From NCBI RefSeq assembly GCF_000213975.1, contig NZ_GL892076.1, positions 1,274,252 to 1,338,251 on the forward strand: 64,000 nucleotides of DNA, given 5' to 3'. Source of the stretch: Centipeda periodontii DSM 2778 (GTDB lineage: Bacteria; Bacillota; Negativicutes; Selenomonadales; Selenomonadaceae). A program made the position numbers and the translations under genes. The first letter of the stretch is position 1; every line of letters begins with the position of its first letter. Shown here one piece after another: positions 9,486-17,556 of this stretch. Below the pieces are notes generated by a model, which saw only the letters and a program-made list of their open reading frames with translations, did not search any database and was not told the DNA's origin.

Positions 9486-9893
9486 CTATCCCTTCTGCTG
9501 CGCGGCTATCGAGAGCTTTTTAACCCCCGCTCCTTTGAGCATATCCATGACCGCGACGACCTGTCCGTGTGCCGTGCGCTTATCCGCCTGCAGGACAACC
9601 GCCGCGTTCGGGTTCTCCTCCATATGGCGCTTCATGATTGCCTCTGACTCCGTGATGCTCACGGGATTGTTGTCGATCGTGATGTGTCCCTCCTCGTCAA
9701 TCGTCATGATGATGGGGAGCTGTGCCGGAGCCGTTGCGCTCTGTGCCTGCGGCAGCTGAACGGCAAGTGCCTTTTGTGCAACCGTCTGCAGGCTGTTCAT
9801 CATGAAGAAGACGAGCAAGAAGAAGATAATGTCGATCATCGGGATAATCATAAACTCCGGCTTCTTCTTGAGGCGCTGATTGCTAAAATTCAT
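9486..9893 (-). CDS. exbD: Biopolymer transport protein ExbD
   Basis: A 135-residue inner-membrane protein with one transmembrane helix near the N terminus (PMIDIIFFLLVFFMM), which carries the conserved proton-handling Asp, and a periplasmic domain. It forms the energising motor with ExbB. Its start overlaps the exbB stop by 4 bases, indicating translational coupling, and tonB follows immediately. Confidence 0.92.
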   Translation of the reverse strand: MNFSNQRLKKKPEFMIIPMIDIIFFLLVFFMMNSLQTVAQKALAVQLPQAQSATAPAQLPIIMTIDEEGHITIDNNPVSITESEAIMKRHMEENPNAAVVLQADKRTAHGQVVAVMDMLKGAGVKKLSIAAQQKG

Positions 9894-10513
9894 TGTGCAT
9901 CCCAGCTTTCTTTTTTCGCAGTGACGATCGACGCGCAGAGGCGCTCCGTATCCGTCACAATGGTGTCGAGCTGATGGCTGAAGTAGGTGTAGACGCAGAA
10001 TGCGATGATCGCAACGCAGAGACCCGATGCCGTCGCAACCAGAGCCTCGCCGACACCGCCCGTGATGGCAGCCGCACCACCGCCCGAGTCAAGCACGCTG
10101 AACGTCTGGATCATACCCGTGACCGTGCCGAGCAGACCGAGCAGCGGGGCAATCGTGACAATCGCGCTCAGATAGTCGAGATAGCGGCGGAAGTTGATCG
10201 CCTCCATCGACATGCGGTCAGAGAACGACCCCTTCATCGAGGTTTCCGTGGATGCGTTCTCCATACCACTCTCGATGATGCGGCTGATGGCGGAGGGGAA
10301 CTCTTTGCAGAGCTTGCCAATCGTGTCAAAGTCCTTCTGCACAGCGGCGTGATAGACCCCGTGGAAGAACACACGCGAACCCTTGCGATTGATGCGGTAG
10401 TAGTAGAACCGCTCCACCGCGATTGCGATCGTGATGAGGGAGAGGATCAGAAGGGGGTACATGACCAGTCCGCCGCTGTGAAAGAGGTGAACTGCGCTTT
10501 CAAAACCTGACAT
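9890..10513 (-). CDS. exbB: MotA/TolQ/ExbB proton channel family protein
   Basis: A 207-residue protein with three membrane segments (about 15-35, 115-140 and 155-180) and the family motif APLLGLLGTVTGMI in the second. It is the proton-channel partner of ExbD. Position between a TonB-dependent receptor and exbD-tonB favours ExbB over TolQ. The ATG at 10513 follows aaaggag. Confidence 0.92.
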   Translation of the reverse strand: MSGFESAVHLFHSGGLVMYPLLILSLITIAIAVERFYYYRINRKGSRVFFHGVYHAAVQKDFDTIGKLCKEFPSAISRIIESGMENASTETSMKGSFSDRMSMEAINFRRYLDYLSAIVTIAPLLGLLGTVTGMIQTFSVLDSGGGAAAITGGVGEALVATASGLCVAIIAFCVYTYFSHQLDTIVTDTERLCASIVTAKKESWDAQ

Positions 10514-10535
10514 AAGTTGAACTCCTTTATAAAAG

Positions 10536-12977
10536 TTAGAACATCATGCGCATACCGAGGCGGTAGATGCGCCCACCCATACCGAGGTATGGATCATATT
10601 GGTTGAACAGATTCGTGATGCCGGCGTAGAACGTGAGGAAGTGGTGGTAGTCCTTCTCGATCATGAGATTCCACAGACCGTAGTTCTTCTCGCGGGCAAG
10701 CTTTTCACGGGTGAAGTCATGCTGAATACCGCCTTTTACATGGGTATTGGCATCTGTTTCGTTGGGGAACAAATGATAGACTTCACCTGTTTCGGGGTTC
10801 GTGAACGTGTAATGAGGTGTCTCCGTAATTGTGTTTCCGTTTGCATCCATCAGTCGACCTGTGATAATGCGGTCGCGGATATCAAGATAGTTCCGCGTAT
10901 AGTCGCCCCAGAATGTTGCGCGCCAGCCGTTCTTCGGATCGCTGTAGGTCATTGTGAGATTCAGCATGTGGCGACCGCGTCCCTCGAGCCGCTTGCCCGT
11001 CTGACGGTCATAGGCATCGAGGTAGGTGTAGCCCGCCTTAATGTTGAAATCGCGTGAAACCTGATGCGTCACCTCTGCCTCGATGCCCTGCGTGCGCGCC
11101 TTGGAGATGTTCCGGTAGGTATAGACATCATCCGTAGCAGGCACATTGGACACCATAGATGTTTCATCGATGATATTGTCCTCAATGTACTGCCAGTTTG
11201 GCGCAGACTCTATCATGGATACAAGCGTATCATAGTCATAATATCCGTAGACGCTCGGATAGCGTACCTGAGGATCATAGTAGGTGCGGCCATAAAGATT
11301 TTTGCTCTGCTTCTCTCCGTTATACATGATTTGCATATAGTCTTTGTAATCGTTGCGGAAGAGAGTGAGCTTTGCACTGGTCTTCTTGTCAAAATCCTTT
11401 TCGACAGAGATGTCCATATTGAGCGCCTTCTCGGGCTTCAGCTCGGGATTGCCTTCGAACAGCCAGCCGTTGCGAATCGGCGGCTTGGGATTCAGCGATG
11501 GTTCATACATTTCCCAATCGTGGTAGAGCTCGGCAATGCCGCCCGTTGCGAAGCTCGTGCCGATGTTCGTCTTGATGCGGACGTTATTGCGTGCCTTGTA
11601 TGTCGCGCCGATGGATGGGGAAACATTCACGCCGAAGTGGCTGTGATTCGTATAGCGCAGGGCAGGGATGATGAGCAGCTTCTTGCCAACCTGCCAGTCA
11701 TCCATGATGTAGGCGCTGTAGTAGTTCAGAGAGGTATTATAAATATTGCCGGTGTAGGAGCGCTTATTCGGATCAGACGGATCATCCGGGTTGGGGAAAC
11801 TATAGTATCTCGTTTCCTGACGCGCCGTCTGTCCCGGAACACTGATTCGTGTTCCCTCACCGTATTCATCGTGATAGTCCGCCCCAACGGTCACATAGTG
11901 CTTGTCGTGCGCCATCACACCGACGGATGCCTCGAGAACGTTATCGATGCGATTGAAAAAATCAAAATAGAAATGATGATAGGGGATTCCTCTGCCAAAA
12001 ACACGATAAGTTACATCGGAATTATGTTCCGTCTGGTAGAGGCGCACGCGATAGTCCGCACGGTTCGTCTGCTTCTTCCAGTCAATGCTGAGGTTGTTGC
12101 GCCACGCATCTTCCAGCGCCGCCATATCTATGACCCTGCCTCGCGTAAATCTGCCAAGCGTTGTATCTTTCTGCAAATCTTCTGTTTGACGATCCGCCGA
12201 GAGGGTGAGCGTTTCATCCTTACCGATGTTGAACTCGACACGCGCACTCATCGGATTGCGCTTGCCGTAGTACTGCATGGATGTGCCGTCATTATCGTAG
12301 AGGAAGGGCGCGGTCTTGCTCCAGCCGTAGGAGAAGTCCATATAGGTGCCATTTCCGAGGTCACCCGTGGAGTAGCCGATGCTGTGGTTGTACTGGCTGC
12401 CGCCCGCGTCGATCCACGACCCCTCGGTCGTGAGGCGGACGCCCTGCCGATGCGAAACCTTTGTGATGATGTTGATGACGCCGCCGATGGCATCCGCACC
12501 GTAGCGCACGGTACCCGAGCCGCGAATGATCTCGATGTGGTCGATGTCATCGAGTCCAATGCGGTTCACCTCGTCCGTCGCACCGTAGTATTTGCTCAGA
12601 CCTCCCGCGAGTCTGCGTCCGTCGACGAGGATAAGCGTGTGGCGCGGCTCGGCTCCGCGAATACCGACCGTCTTGCGCCCCATGTTGTCCGTACCCATCT
12701 GGATGTCCTGCTCCGCCGCGAGCGCGTCCGAGAGCGTGCGTGCACCCTTGCGGTCGAGATCGGCGCGCGAGATGATGGTCTTGGTCTCAGGGGCTTCCTT
12801 GAGCATCTCTTTATCGAAGTCAACCTCCACGTGGATATCTTCGGTTGAGACTTTTGACTTATCCCCCCCGCCCGAAACGTCCTCTGCCGCATAGGCATGC
12901 GGTGCTCCAAGGCAGGCGAGCACGGCTGCGGTCAGCAGCGCATAGCGCCCTTGTCTCATTTTTCCTTTGAATGACAT
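10536..12977 (-). CDS. TonB-dependent outer membrane receptor
   Basis: An 813-residue outer-membrane gated channel. The start at 12977 gives a clean signal peptide (MRQGRYALLTAAVLACLGAP, cleavage near AYA-AED); in-frame starts at 12998 and 12956 are possible. The plug domain (about 50-165) has LSDALAAEQDIQ, TVGIRGAEPRHTLILVDG and GSGTVRYGADAIGGVINI; the beta barrel follows, with GNPELKPEKALNMDIS in the middle and an aromatic last residue (RMMF). It leads the exbB-exbD-tonB operon and sits behind a Fur-box-like site, so iron or heme uptake is the best guess; the substrate cannot be read from sequence. Confidence 0.9.
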   Translation of the reverse strand: MSFKGKMRQGRYALLTAAVLACLGAPHAYAAEDVSGGGDKSKVSTEDIHVEVDFDKEMLKEAPETKTIISRADLDRKGARTLSDALAAEQDIQMGTDNMGRKTVGIRGAEPRHTLILVDGRRLAGGLSKYYGATDEVNRIGLDDIDHIEIIRGSGTVRYGADAIGGVINIITKVSHRQGVRLTTEGSWIDAGGSQYNHSIGYSTGDLGNGTYMDFSYGWSKTAPFLYDNDGTSMQYYGKRNPMSARVEFNIGKDETLTLSADRQTEDLQKDTTLGRFTRGRVIDMAALEDAWRNNLSIDWKKQTNRADYRVRLYQTEHNSDVTYRVFGRGIPYHHFYFDFFNRIDNVLEASVGVMAHDKHYVTVGADYHDEYGEGTRISVPGQTARQETRYYSFPNPDDPSDPNKRSYTGNIYNTSLNYYSAYIMDDWQVGKKLLIIPALRYTNHSHFGVNVSPSIGATYKARNNVRIKTNIGTSFATGGIAELYHDWEMYEPSLNPKPPIRNGWLFEGNPELKPEKALNMDISVEKDFDKKTSAKLTLFRNDYKDYMQIMYNGEKQSKNLYGRTYYDPQVRYPSVYGYYDYDTLVSMIESAPNWQYIEDNIIDETSMVSNVPATDDVYTYRNISKARTQGIEAEVTHQVSRDFNIKAGYTYLDAYDRQTGKRLEGRGRHMLNLTMTYSDPKNGWRATFWGDYTRNYLDIRDRIITGRLMDANGNTITETPHYTFTNPETGEVYHLFPNETDANTHVKGGIQHDFTREKLAREKNYGLWNLMIEKDYHHFLTFYAGITNLFNQYDPYLGMGGRIYRLGMRMMF

Positions 12978-13027
12978 ATTGCAAATACATCCTTTCATCC
13001 ATGATAAATCTGTCCATCGTAAGATAT

Positions 13028-13046
13028 GAAGACGATTATCATTATA
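13028..13046 (-). promoter_or_regulatory. Fur-box-like operator of the TonB receptor operon
   Basis: On the minus strand this 19-bp site reads TATAATGATAATCGTCTTC and matches 15 of 19 positions of the classical Fur box (GATAATGATAATCATTATC). It overlaps the -10 box of the promoter, as expected for iron-dependent repression. Confidence 0.65.
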
Positions 13047-13068
13047 AAGCGATGCGGATAGATGTCAA
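13041..13068 (-). promoter_or_regulatory. Consensus promoter of the TonB receptor operon
   Basis: TTGACA (13063-13068) and TATAAT (13041-13046), both perfect on the minus strand, are 16 bp apart, about 65 bp before the receptor start. Confidence 0.8.
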
Positions 13069-13101
13069 TAGGAAAATCTTACTCTGTTATCACAAGCCGT
13101 T

Positions 13102-13130
13102 TTGACAATGCGAACTTTTTTTATTATACT
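13102..13130 (+). promoter_or_regulatory. Promoter of the PIN/TRAM-ispD-ispF-fabK unit
   Basis: TTGACA (13102-13107), a 17-bp spacer and TATACT (13125-13130) lie 73 bp before the start at 13203, divergent from the receptor promoter. Confidence 0.8.
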
Positions 13131-13202
13131 GAAAGAGTTGAGAGGGACATTACGATAGGTTACTTCTACAACTACAACAATTTAAGGAGGGGAGGTGAAT
13201 AT

Positions 13203-14351
13203 TTGTTACTTGATCGCGTATTACGGTTTTTCATTGTGCTCATCATGGCAATTGTGGGCGGAACGCTCTTTGAACTTGCGATTCCATCGGTGAGCGAGTA
13301 TTTCTCGGCGTCGTTCTGGCATGTCGAGCTCGGCGTGCTCGGGCTCTCGCTTGCCGGGCTCATCTGCATTCTCTTCGGTACAATTCTCGGCGGAATGATC
13401 GGCTACCCTCTCGCGCCGTTCTTCTCGGCACGCCTCAAGCGTCTCTCTGTGTGGGTGGAGGGACAGCTCGGCAAGATGCCGACACGCGATGTGATCGCAG
13501 GGGCAATCGGACTTTTTATCGGACTCATCATTGCGCGTCTCCTCGGTGACGCGTTTTCTATGATACCGATTGTCGGCGACTACATTCCCATCGTGTTCAG
13601 CATTGTGCTTGGCTATCTCGGTGTTCACATCATGGTGAAAAAGCAGGAGGAGCTTGCGTCGGTCTTCGACTTTATCCCACGTTTTCTGCGTGATATGTCG
13701 CGTATGCGTGAGGGGCGTGTTCCATCGCAGCCAGCGGCGCAGCCGATGCAGACCGATCGGCAGTACAAGCTGCTCGATACGAGCGTTATCATCGATGGAC
13801 GGATTGCAGATATCTGTGAGACAGGCTTCCTCGAGGGAACGCTCCTCATTCCTGTATTTGTGCTCGAGGAGCTGCAGCACATTGCGGACTCGCCGGACTC
13901 TCTGAAACGCGTGCGCGGACGCCGTGGTCTTGACATCCTGCAAAAAATCCGCAAGGAGTCGCGCATGAAGGTGGAGGTCACGGAAGCGGACTTCGAGGAT
14001 ATCGCGGAGGTGGACTCAAAGCTCCTGCAGTTGGCACAGGAGGTTGGCGGCAAGATCATCACGAATGATTTCAACCTGAACAAGGTGGCACAGCTGCGCG
14101 GTGTTCCTGTACTGAACATCAATGCTCTCTCGAACGCGGTGAAGCCGGTTGCCATCCCGGGCGATCTCATGACGGTGCAGATTGTGCGTCCGGGCAAAGA
14201 GCACGGGCAGGGGCTTGCCTATCTCGATGACGGGACGATGATCGTTGTAGACGGCGGTTTCCGCTCTATGAACGAGGTCGTCACGGTGGAGGTGACATCG
14301 GCGCTTCAGACGGCGGCGGGTCGTATGATCTTTGCCAAGCTGGCGCGGTGA
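13203..14351 (+). CDS. Membrane-anchored PIN and TRAM domain protein (YacL-like)
   Basis: A 382-residue membrane protein. Four hydrophobic segments occupy about residues 1-140, followed by a PIN domain (about 175-290: YKLLDTSVIIDGRIADI, VFVLEELQHIAD, GRRGLDIL, IITNDFNLN), whose acidic residues fit a metal-dependent ribonuclease fold, and a C-terminal TRAM domain (about 310-375, GKEHGQGLAYLDDGTMIVVDGG). The start was set at TTG 13203 because ggaggt lies 6 bases upstream and the protein then begins like family members. It precedes ispD, a common arrangement in Firmicutes. Cellular role unknown. Confidence 0.85.
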   Translation: MLLDRVLRFFIVLIMAIVGGTLFELAIPSVSEYFSASFWHVELGVLGLSLAGLICILFGTILGGMIGYPLAPFFSARLKRLSVWVEGQLGKMPTRDVIAGAIGLFIGLIIARLLGDAFSMIPIVGDYIPIVFSIVLGYLGVHIMVKKQEELASVFDFIPRFLRDMSRMREGRVPSQPAAQPMQTDRQYKLLDTSVIIDGRIADICETGFLEGTLLIPVFVLEELQHIADSPDSLKRVRGRRGLDILQKIRKESRMKVEVTEADFEDIAEVDSKLLQLAQEVGGKIITNDFNLNKVAQLRGVPVLNINALSNAVKPVAIPGDLMTVQIVRPGKEHGQGLAYLDDGTMIVVDGGFRSMNEVVTVEVTSALQTAAGRMIFAKLAR

Positions 14352-14368
14352 ATTGGATGGAGGATTGC

Positions 14369-15139
14369 ATGGTTAGTGTGGTTTTTCCGGCGGCGGGACA
14401 GGCGCATCGGATGAATGCAGGGCTGAACAAGGTCTTTTTGACACTTGCGGGCAAGCCCATGCTCCTGCGGACGCTGCTCACATTTTCCAAGGTGCCCGAG
14501 GTCGGCGAGCTGATTGTTGCCGTTGGTGCGGATGAGGTTGCCGCAGTTCGGGGACTGCTCAGCCGTGTCAAGGGGCTTGCTCCGTGGCAGGTGGTCGAAG
14601 GCGGTGCGGAGCGGCAGTACTCCATCCGCAACGGGCTCGCACTCGTATCGGAGAAGGCGGATATTGTGCTCGTGCATGACGCGGCACGCCCGCTGATCCG
14701 GCGCGAGACGATCGAGGAACTGATCCGCGTCGTGCGTGTCGAAGGCGCAGCGATTGTTGCTGTGCCGGAGAAGAATACGATCAAGATTGCCTCGGAGGAC
14801 TGTGTGGTGGTATCGACGCCGCCGCGCAGTACGCTCTGGCAGGTGCAGACGCCGCAGGGGTTCCGCAAAGAAATCCTGCTTCAGGCGAATCGACGTGCGG
14901 ATGAGGATGACTTTCTCGGGACGGATGATGCGAGTCTTGTCGAGCGCATCGGCGTACCTGTGCACATTGTGAGGGGTGAGTACAGCAATATCAAGGTGAC
15001 GACGCCTGAGGATATGGTGGTCGCAGAGGCAATCCTGCGCAATGATATGGGCGCGGGGGAACTGATGAAGACTGCCGTGCACGAGGCAAAGCGACTCCTC
15101 GGCGGCGTTGTACGGCGGCGGAGGGGAGAAGGCGAATGA
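14369..15139 (+). CDS. ispD: 2-C-methyl-D-erythritol 4-phosphate cytidylyltransferase
   Basis: Third step of the MEP isoprenoid pathway: joins CTP and MEP. The protein from ATG 14369 (ribosome site ggagga) is 256 residues, slightly longer than typical because of a basic C-terminal tail. Visible motifs: the nucleotide-binding start [38 protein letters not shown] and [11 protein letters not shown]. Its last bases overlap ispF. Confidence 0.95.
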   Translation: MVSVVFPAAGQAHRMNAGLNKVFLTLAGKPMLLRTLLTFSKVPEVGELIVAVGADEVAAVRGLLSRVKGLAPWQVVEGGAERQYSIRNGLALVSEKADIVLVHDAARPLIRRETIEELIRVVRVEGAAIVAVPEKNTIKIASEDCVVVSTPPRSTLWQVQTPQGFRKEILLQANRRADEDDFLGTDDASLVERIGVPVHIVRGEYSNIKVTTPEDMVVAEAILRNDMGAGELMKTAVHEAKRLLGGVVRRRRGEGE

Positions 15140-15612
15140 CACGGTTCGGTATGGGCTATGATGTGCACCGTCTTGTCGAGGGGAGAAAGCTGATCCTCGG
15201 CGGGGTGGATGTGCCGTATGAAAAAGGACTGCTTGGCCACTCGGACGCCGATGTGCTGCTGCATACAATCTCGGATGCGCTGCTCGGCGCGGCGGCGCTC
15301 GGGGATATCGGGAAGCATTTTCCGGATACGGATGAGAGATTTGCGGGGGCGGACAGCGGCAAGCTGCTCGCCGAGGTGGTGCGTCTCGTTCGCGGAGAGG
15401 GCTATACGATCGGCAACGTGGATGCGTGTATCGTGGCGCAGGCACCGAAACTGCTGCCGTATATTCCTCAGATGAGAGAGAACATTGCGCGTCTTCTCGG
15501 AATCCCTCTCGGGGATGTGAATGTGAAGGCGACGACGGAGGAGCGGCTCGGCTTTACGGGCAGCGGTGAAGGAATGTCGGCATATGCCGTTGCGGGCATA
15601 GAACGTATATAG
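15136..15612 (+). CDS. ispF: 2-C-methyl-D-erythritol 2,4-cyclodiphosphate synthase
   Basis: Fifth step of the MEP pathway. The 158 residues have the zinc-binding [17 protein letters not shown] start (Asp-x-His), [18 protein letters not shown] and the C-terminal [18 protein letters not shown]. It overlaps ispD by 4 bases; the ispD-ispF pair is conserved in many bacteria. Confidence 0.97.
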   Translation: MTRFGMGYDVHRLVEGRKLILGGVDVPYEKGLLGHSDADVLLHTISDALLGAAALGDIGKHFPDTDERFAGADSGKLLAEVVRLVRGEGYTIGNVDACIVAQAPKLLPYIPQMRENIARLLGIPLGDVNVKATTEERLGFTGSGEGMSAYAVAGIERI

Positions 15613-15629
15613 TGTATGGAGGTAGTAAC

Positions 15630-16574
15630 GTGGCAAATCAGCTGAAGGCACTCTTAGGGATTGAAGTCCCCATTCTGCAGGGTGGCATGGCGTGGATCTC
15701 GGAGGCAAATCTTGCCTCTGCCGTATCGAATGCGGGCGGTGCGGGCATCATCTCGACGGGTGGGCGCACGACGGAGTACACGCGCGATGAGATTCGCCGC
15801 TGCCGTACGCTGACGGATCGCCCGTTCGGGGTCAACGTCATGCTCATGGCACCGAACAAGGATGAGATCGTAGATGTGATCTGCGAGGAAAAGCCGGCAT
15901 TCGTGACGCTCGGCGCGGGCAATCCTGTTCCATATTTCGAGAAACTGCATGCGGCAGGCGTGAAGGTTATCCCCGTTGTACCGAGTGTGAAGCTCGCAAA
16001 GCGCGTGGAGGATAAGGGCGCGGATGCAATTGTTGTGGAGGGCATGGAGGCCGGTGGTCACATTGGCGTGCTCTCGACGCTGCCGCTGATGGAGCAGGTC
16101 ATCCCGGAGGTAAAGCTGCCCGTTGTCATGGCGGGCGGCTTCGGTGACGGACGTGCTCTCGCGGCGGCGCTTCTCATGGGGGCCTCAGGCGTCCAGATGG
16201 GAACACGCTTCCTCGTTGCTGAGGAGTGCGTTGTGCACGACAATATGAAGGCGAAGCTGATCGAAGCGGTGGACACGGATACGATTGTGACGGGCTTCAC
16301 CATCGGTGGCTCGGTACGCGGCATCAAGAACAAGTTCTCCGAGGAGTTTGTCGCGCTCGAACTCTCGGGCAAGGCGACGAAGCAGGAACTCCTCGACCGT
16401 GCGACGGGCACGAACAAGCTCGCCGCCGTGGACGGAGATGTCGTCAACGGCATGGTGCAGGCGGGCGAGACGCTGACACTCCTGCGCGAGGTCGAGCCTG
16501 TGAAAGTAATTGTGGAGCGTATTGTGCGCGAGGCGCGTGAGACGCTGGCAAATGCGGCAAAGATTGAGATTTAA
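15630..16574 (+). CDS. fabK: FMN-dependent enoyl-ACP reductase II
   Basis: Reduces enoyl-ACP in fatty acid elongation. The 314-residue flavoprotein has a TIM-barrel pattern: PILQGGMAWIS at the start, PFGVNVMLM, GAGNPVPYF, VVEGMEAGGHIG (FMN phosphate region) and VVMAGGFGDGRALAAALLMGASGVQMGTRF. The start is GTG 15630, 6 bases after ggaggt; an in-frame GTG at 15612 overlaps the ispF stop but has no ribosome site. Nitronate monooxygenases share this fold, but the pattern favours FabK. Confidence 0.85.
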   Translation: MANQLKALLGIEVPILQGGMAWISEANLASAVSNAGGAGIISTGGRTTEYTRDEIRRCRTLTDRPFGVNVMLMAPNKDEIVDVICEEKPAFVTLGAGNPVPYFEKLHAAGVKVIPVVPSVKLAKRVEDKGADAIVVEGMEAGGHIGVLSTLPLMEQVIPEVKLPVVMAGGFGDGRALAAALLMGASGVQMGTRFLVAEECVVHDNMKAKLIEAVDTDTIVTGFTIGGSVRGIKNKFSEEFVALELSGKATKQELLDRATGTNKLAAVDGDVVNGMVQAGETLTLLREVEPVKVIVERIVREARETLANAAKIEI

Positions 16575-16590
16575 GAGGTAGATCAGGGGA

Positions 16591-17523
16591 ATGGGAACCG
16601 ACGAACTGACACGGATTCATGAGCTCGCGAAGCGCGTCACGCTTCTCGAAAAGATAGCACTGCGTCAGCAGAGTCGTATCGACGATCTGGTGGAGCGTCT
16701 GGAGGCGGCAGAACGCCGTGTGAGACGTCCGACACCAAAATGGACGCAGGAGAACGAGGAGGCTCAGGAAGGAGTCGCGGCAGAGGCAAATGCCACTGCA
16801 CAGCGTGCTGTTCCTTCGGTGAGCGATCTGCTCGATGAGGAGATGAAACGCGAGCTGTCGCGTGCCTATACGGGGGAATCAGCACCACCTGTCAAGCAGC
16901 CCGGGCAGGAACCGCCACAGGGAAGACCGATGAACGCGATGGAGCGAGCAGCAGGCAGCTACGCGCGTGCGACGGGGGGCAAAGAGTCCTCACCGAGCGA
17001 TCGCGTGAAGCAGAACGAGGCCACGCGCAAAAAAGCCGCCGATGCGGCGGCGTTGGAGAAGATTCCCGTGCATGAACTGCGCGAGCGGACACCTGCCGAG
17101 CGTGCGGCGGACTATGTGCGGGACTACAATGCTCTTTATGATGTGAAGGGGACGATGTTTCAGAAAAAGAAGGCACAGGACGATTTTATCAAGCTGTACG
17201 AAGTACAGGGGATGCGCTGTACGAATATGCAGCTGCGTCTCAGCCGCCCCGAGCTGGAACCCCGCTTTGTCGCTGTTACGCCGACGCGCGACGCGGATTT
17301 CTGGGGCATGCCGCTCGGCAACGGGCTCTATGCCGTCGTACCGAATCCGTTCCTCGTCTATGGCGAGGAGATGCACATGGCAGGCGGTATGCGCGAGGCG
17401 TTCAACTCGAACTATCGGGCCGGGAATACCTATGGGCACTTTACCGTCAAGGAGGCAGCGACCTTCCAGTTCGGCACCATTGGCAAGGTGTTCAAGAGGG
17501 GACAGCTTGAGGCGGCGTTATAA
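16591..17523 (+). CDS. Uncharacterised protein with N-terminal coiled coil
   Basis: A 310-residue protein I do not recognise. Residues about 5-45 form a heptad-like coiled coil (IHELAKRVTLLEKIALRQQS). Residues about 50-145 are charged, Pro/Glu-rich and probably disordered. A C-terminal domain (about 160-310) is well ordered and aromatic (MFQKKKAQDDFIKLYEVQGM, FVAVTPTRDADFWGMPLGNG, YGHFTVKEAATFQFGTIGKVF). No signal peptide or membrane segment is visible. It lies 16 bases after fabK with its own ribosome site (agggga) and ends the operon before a terminator. Confidence 0.7.
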   Translation: MGTDELTRIHELAKRVTLLEKIALRQQSRIDDLVERLEAAERRVRRPTPKWTQENEEAQEGVAAEANATAQRAVPSVSDLLDEEMKRELSRAYTGESAPPVKQPGQEPPQGRPMNAMERAAGSYARATGGKESSPSDRVKQNEATRKKAADAAALEKIPVHELRERTPAERAADYVRDYNALYDVKGTMFQKKKAQDDFIKLYEVQGMRCTNMQLRLSRPELEPRFVAVTPTRDADFWGMPLGNGLYAVVPNPFLVYGEEMHMAGGMREAFNSNYRAGNTYGHFTVKEAATFQFGTIGKVFKRGQLEAAL

Positions 17524-17526
17524 AAA

Positions 17527-17556
17527 AAGGCAGAATTTCTCTGCCTTATTTTTTTT
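17527..17556. terminator. Terminator between the 16.6-kb gene and cobT
   Basis: An 8-bp stem (AAGGCAGA / TCTGCCTT), a 5-base loop and a run of T on the plus strand, with an A-run on the other side, serve both convergent genes. Confidence 0.8.

Noticed and set aside
11064-12848. A 594-codon plus-strand open frame opposite the TonB-dependent receptor
   Set aside because: It is the antisense shadow of a GC-rich gene with clear receptor motifs; its translation has no domain pattern and there is no ribosome site.
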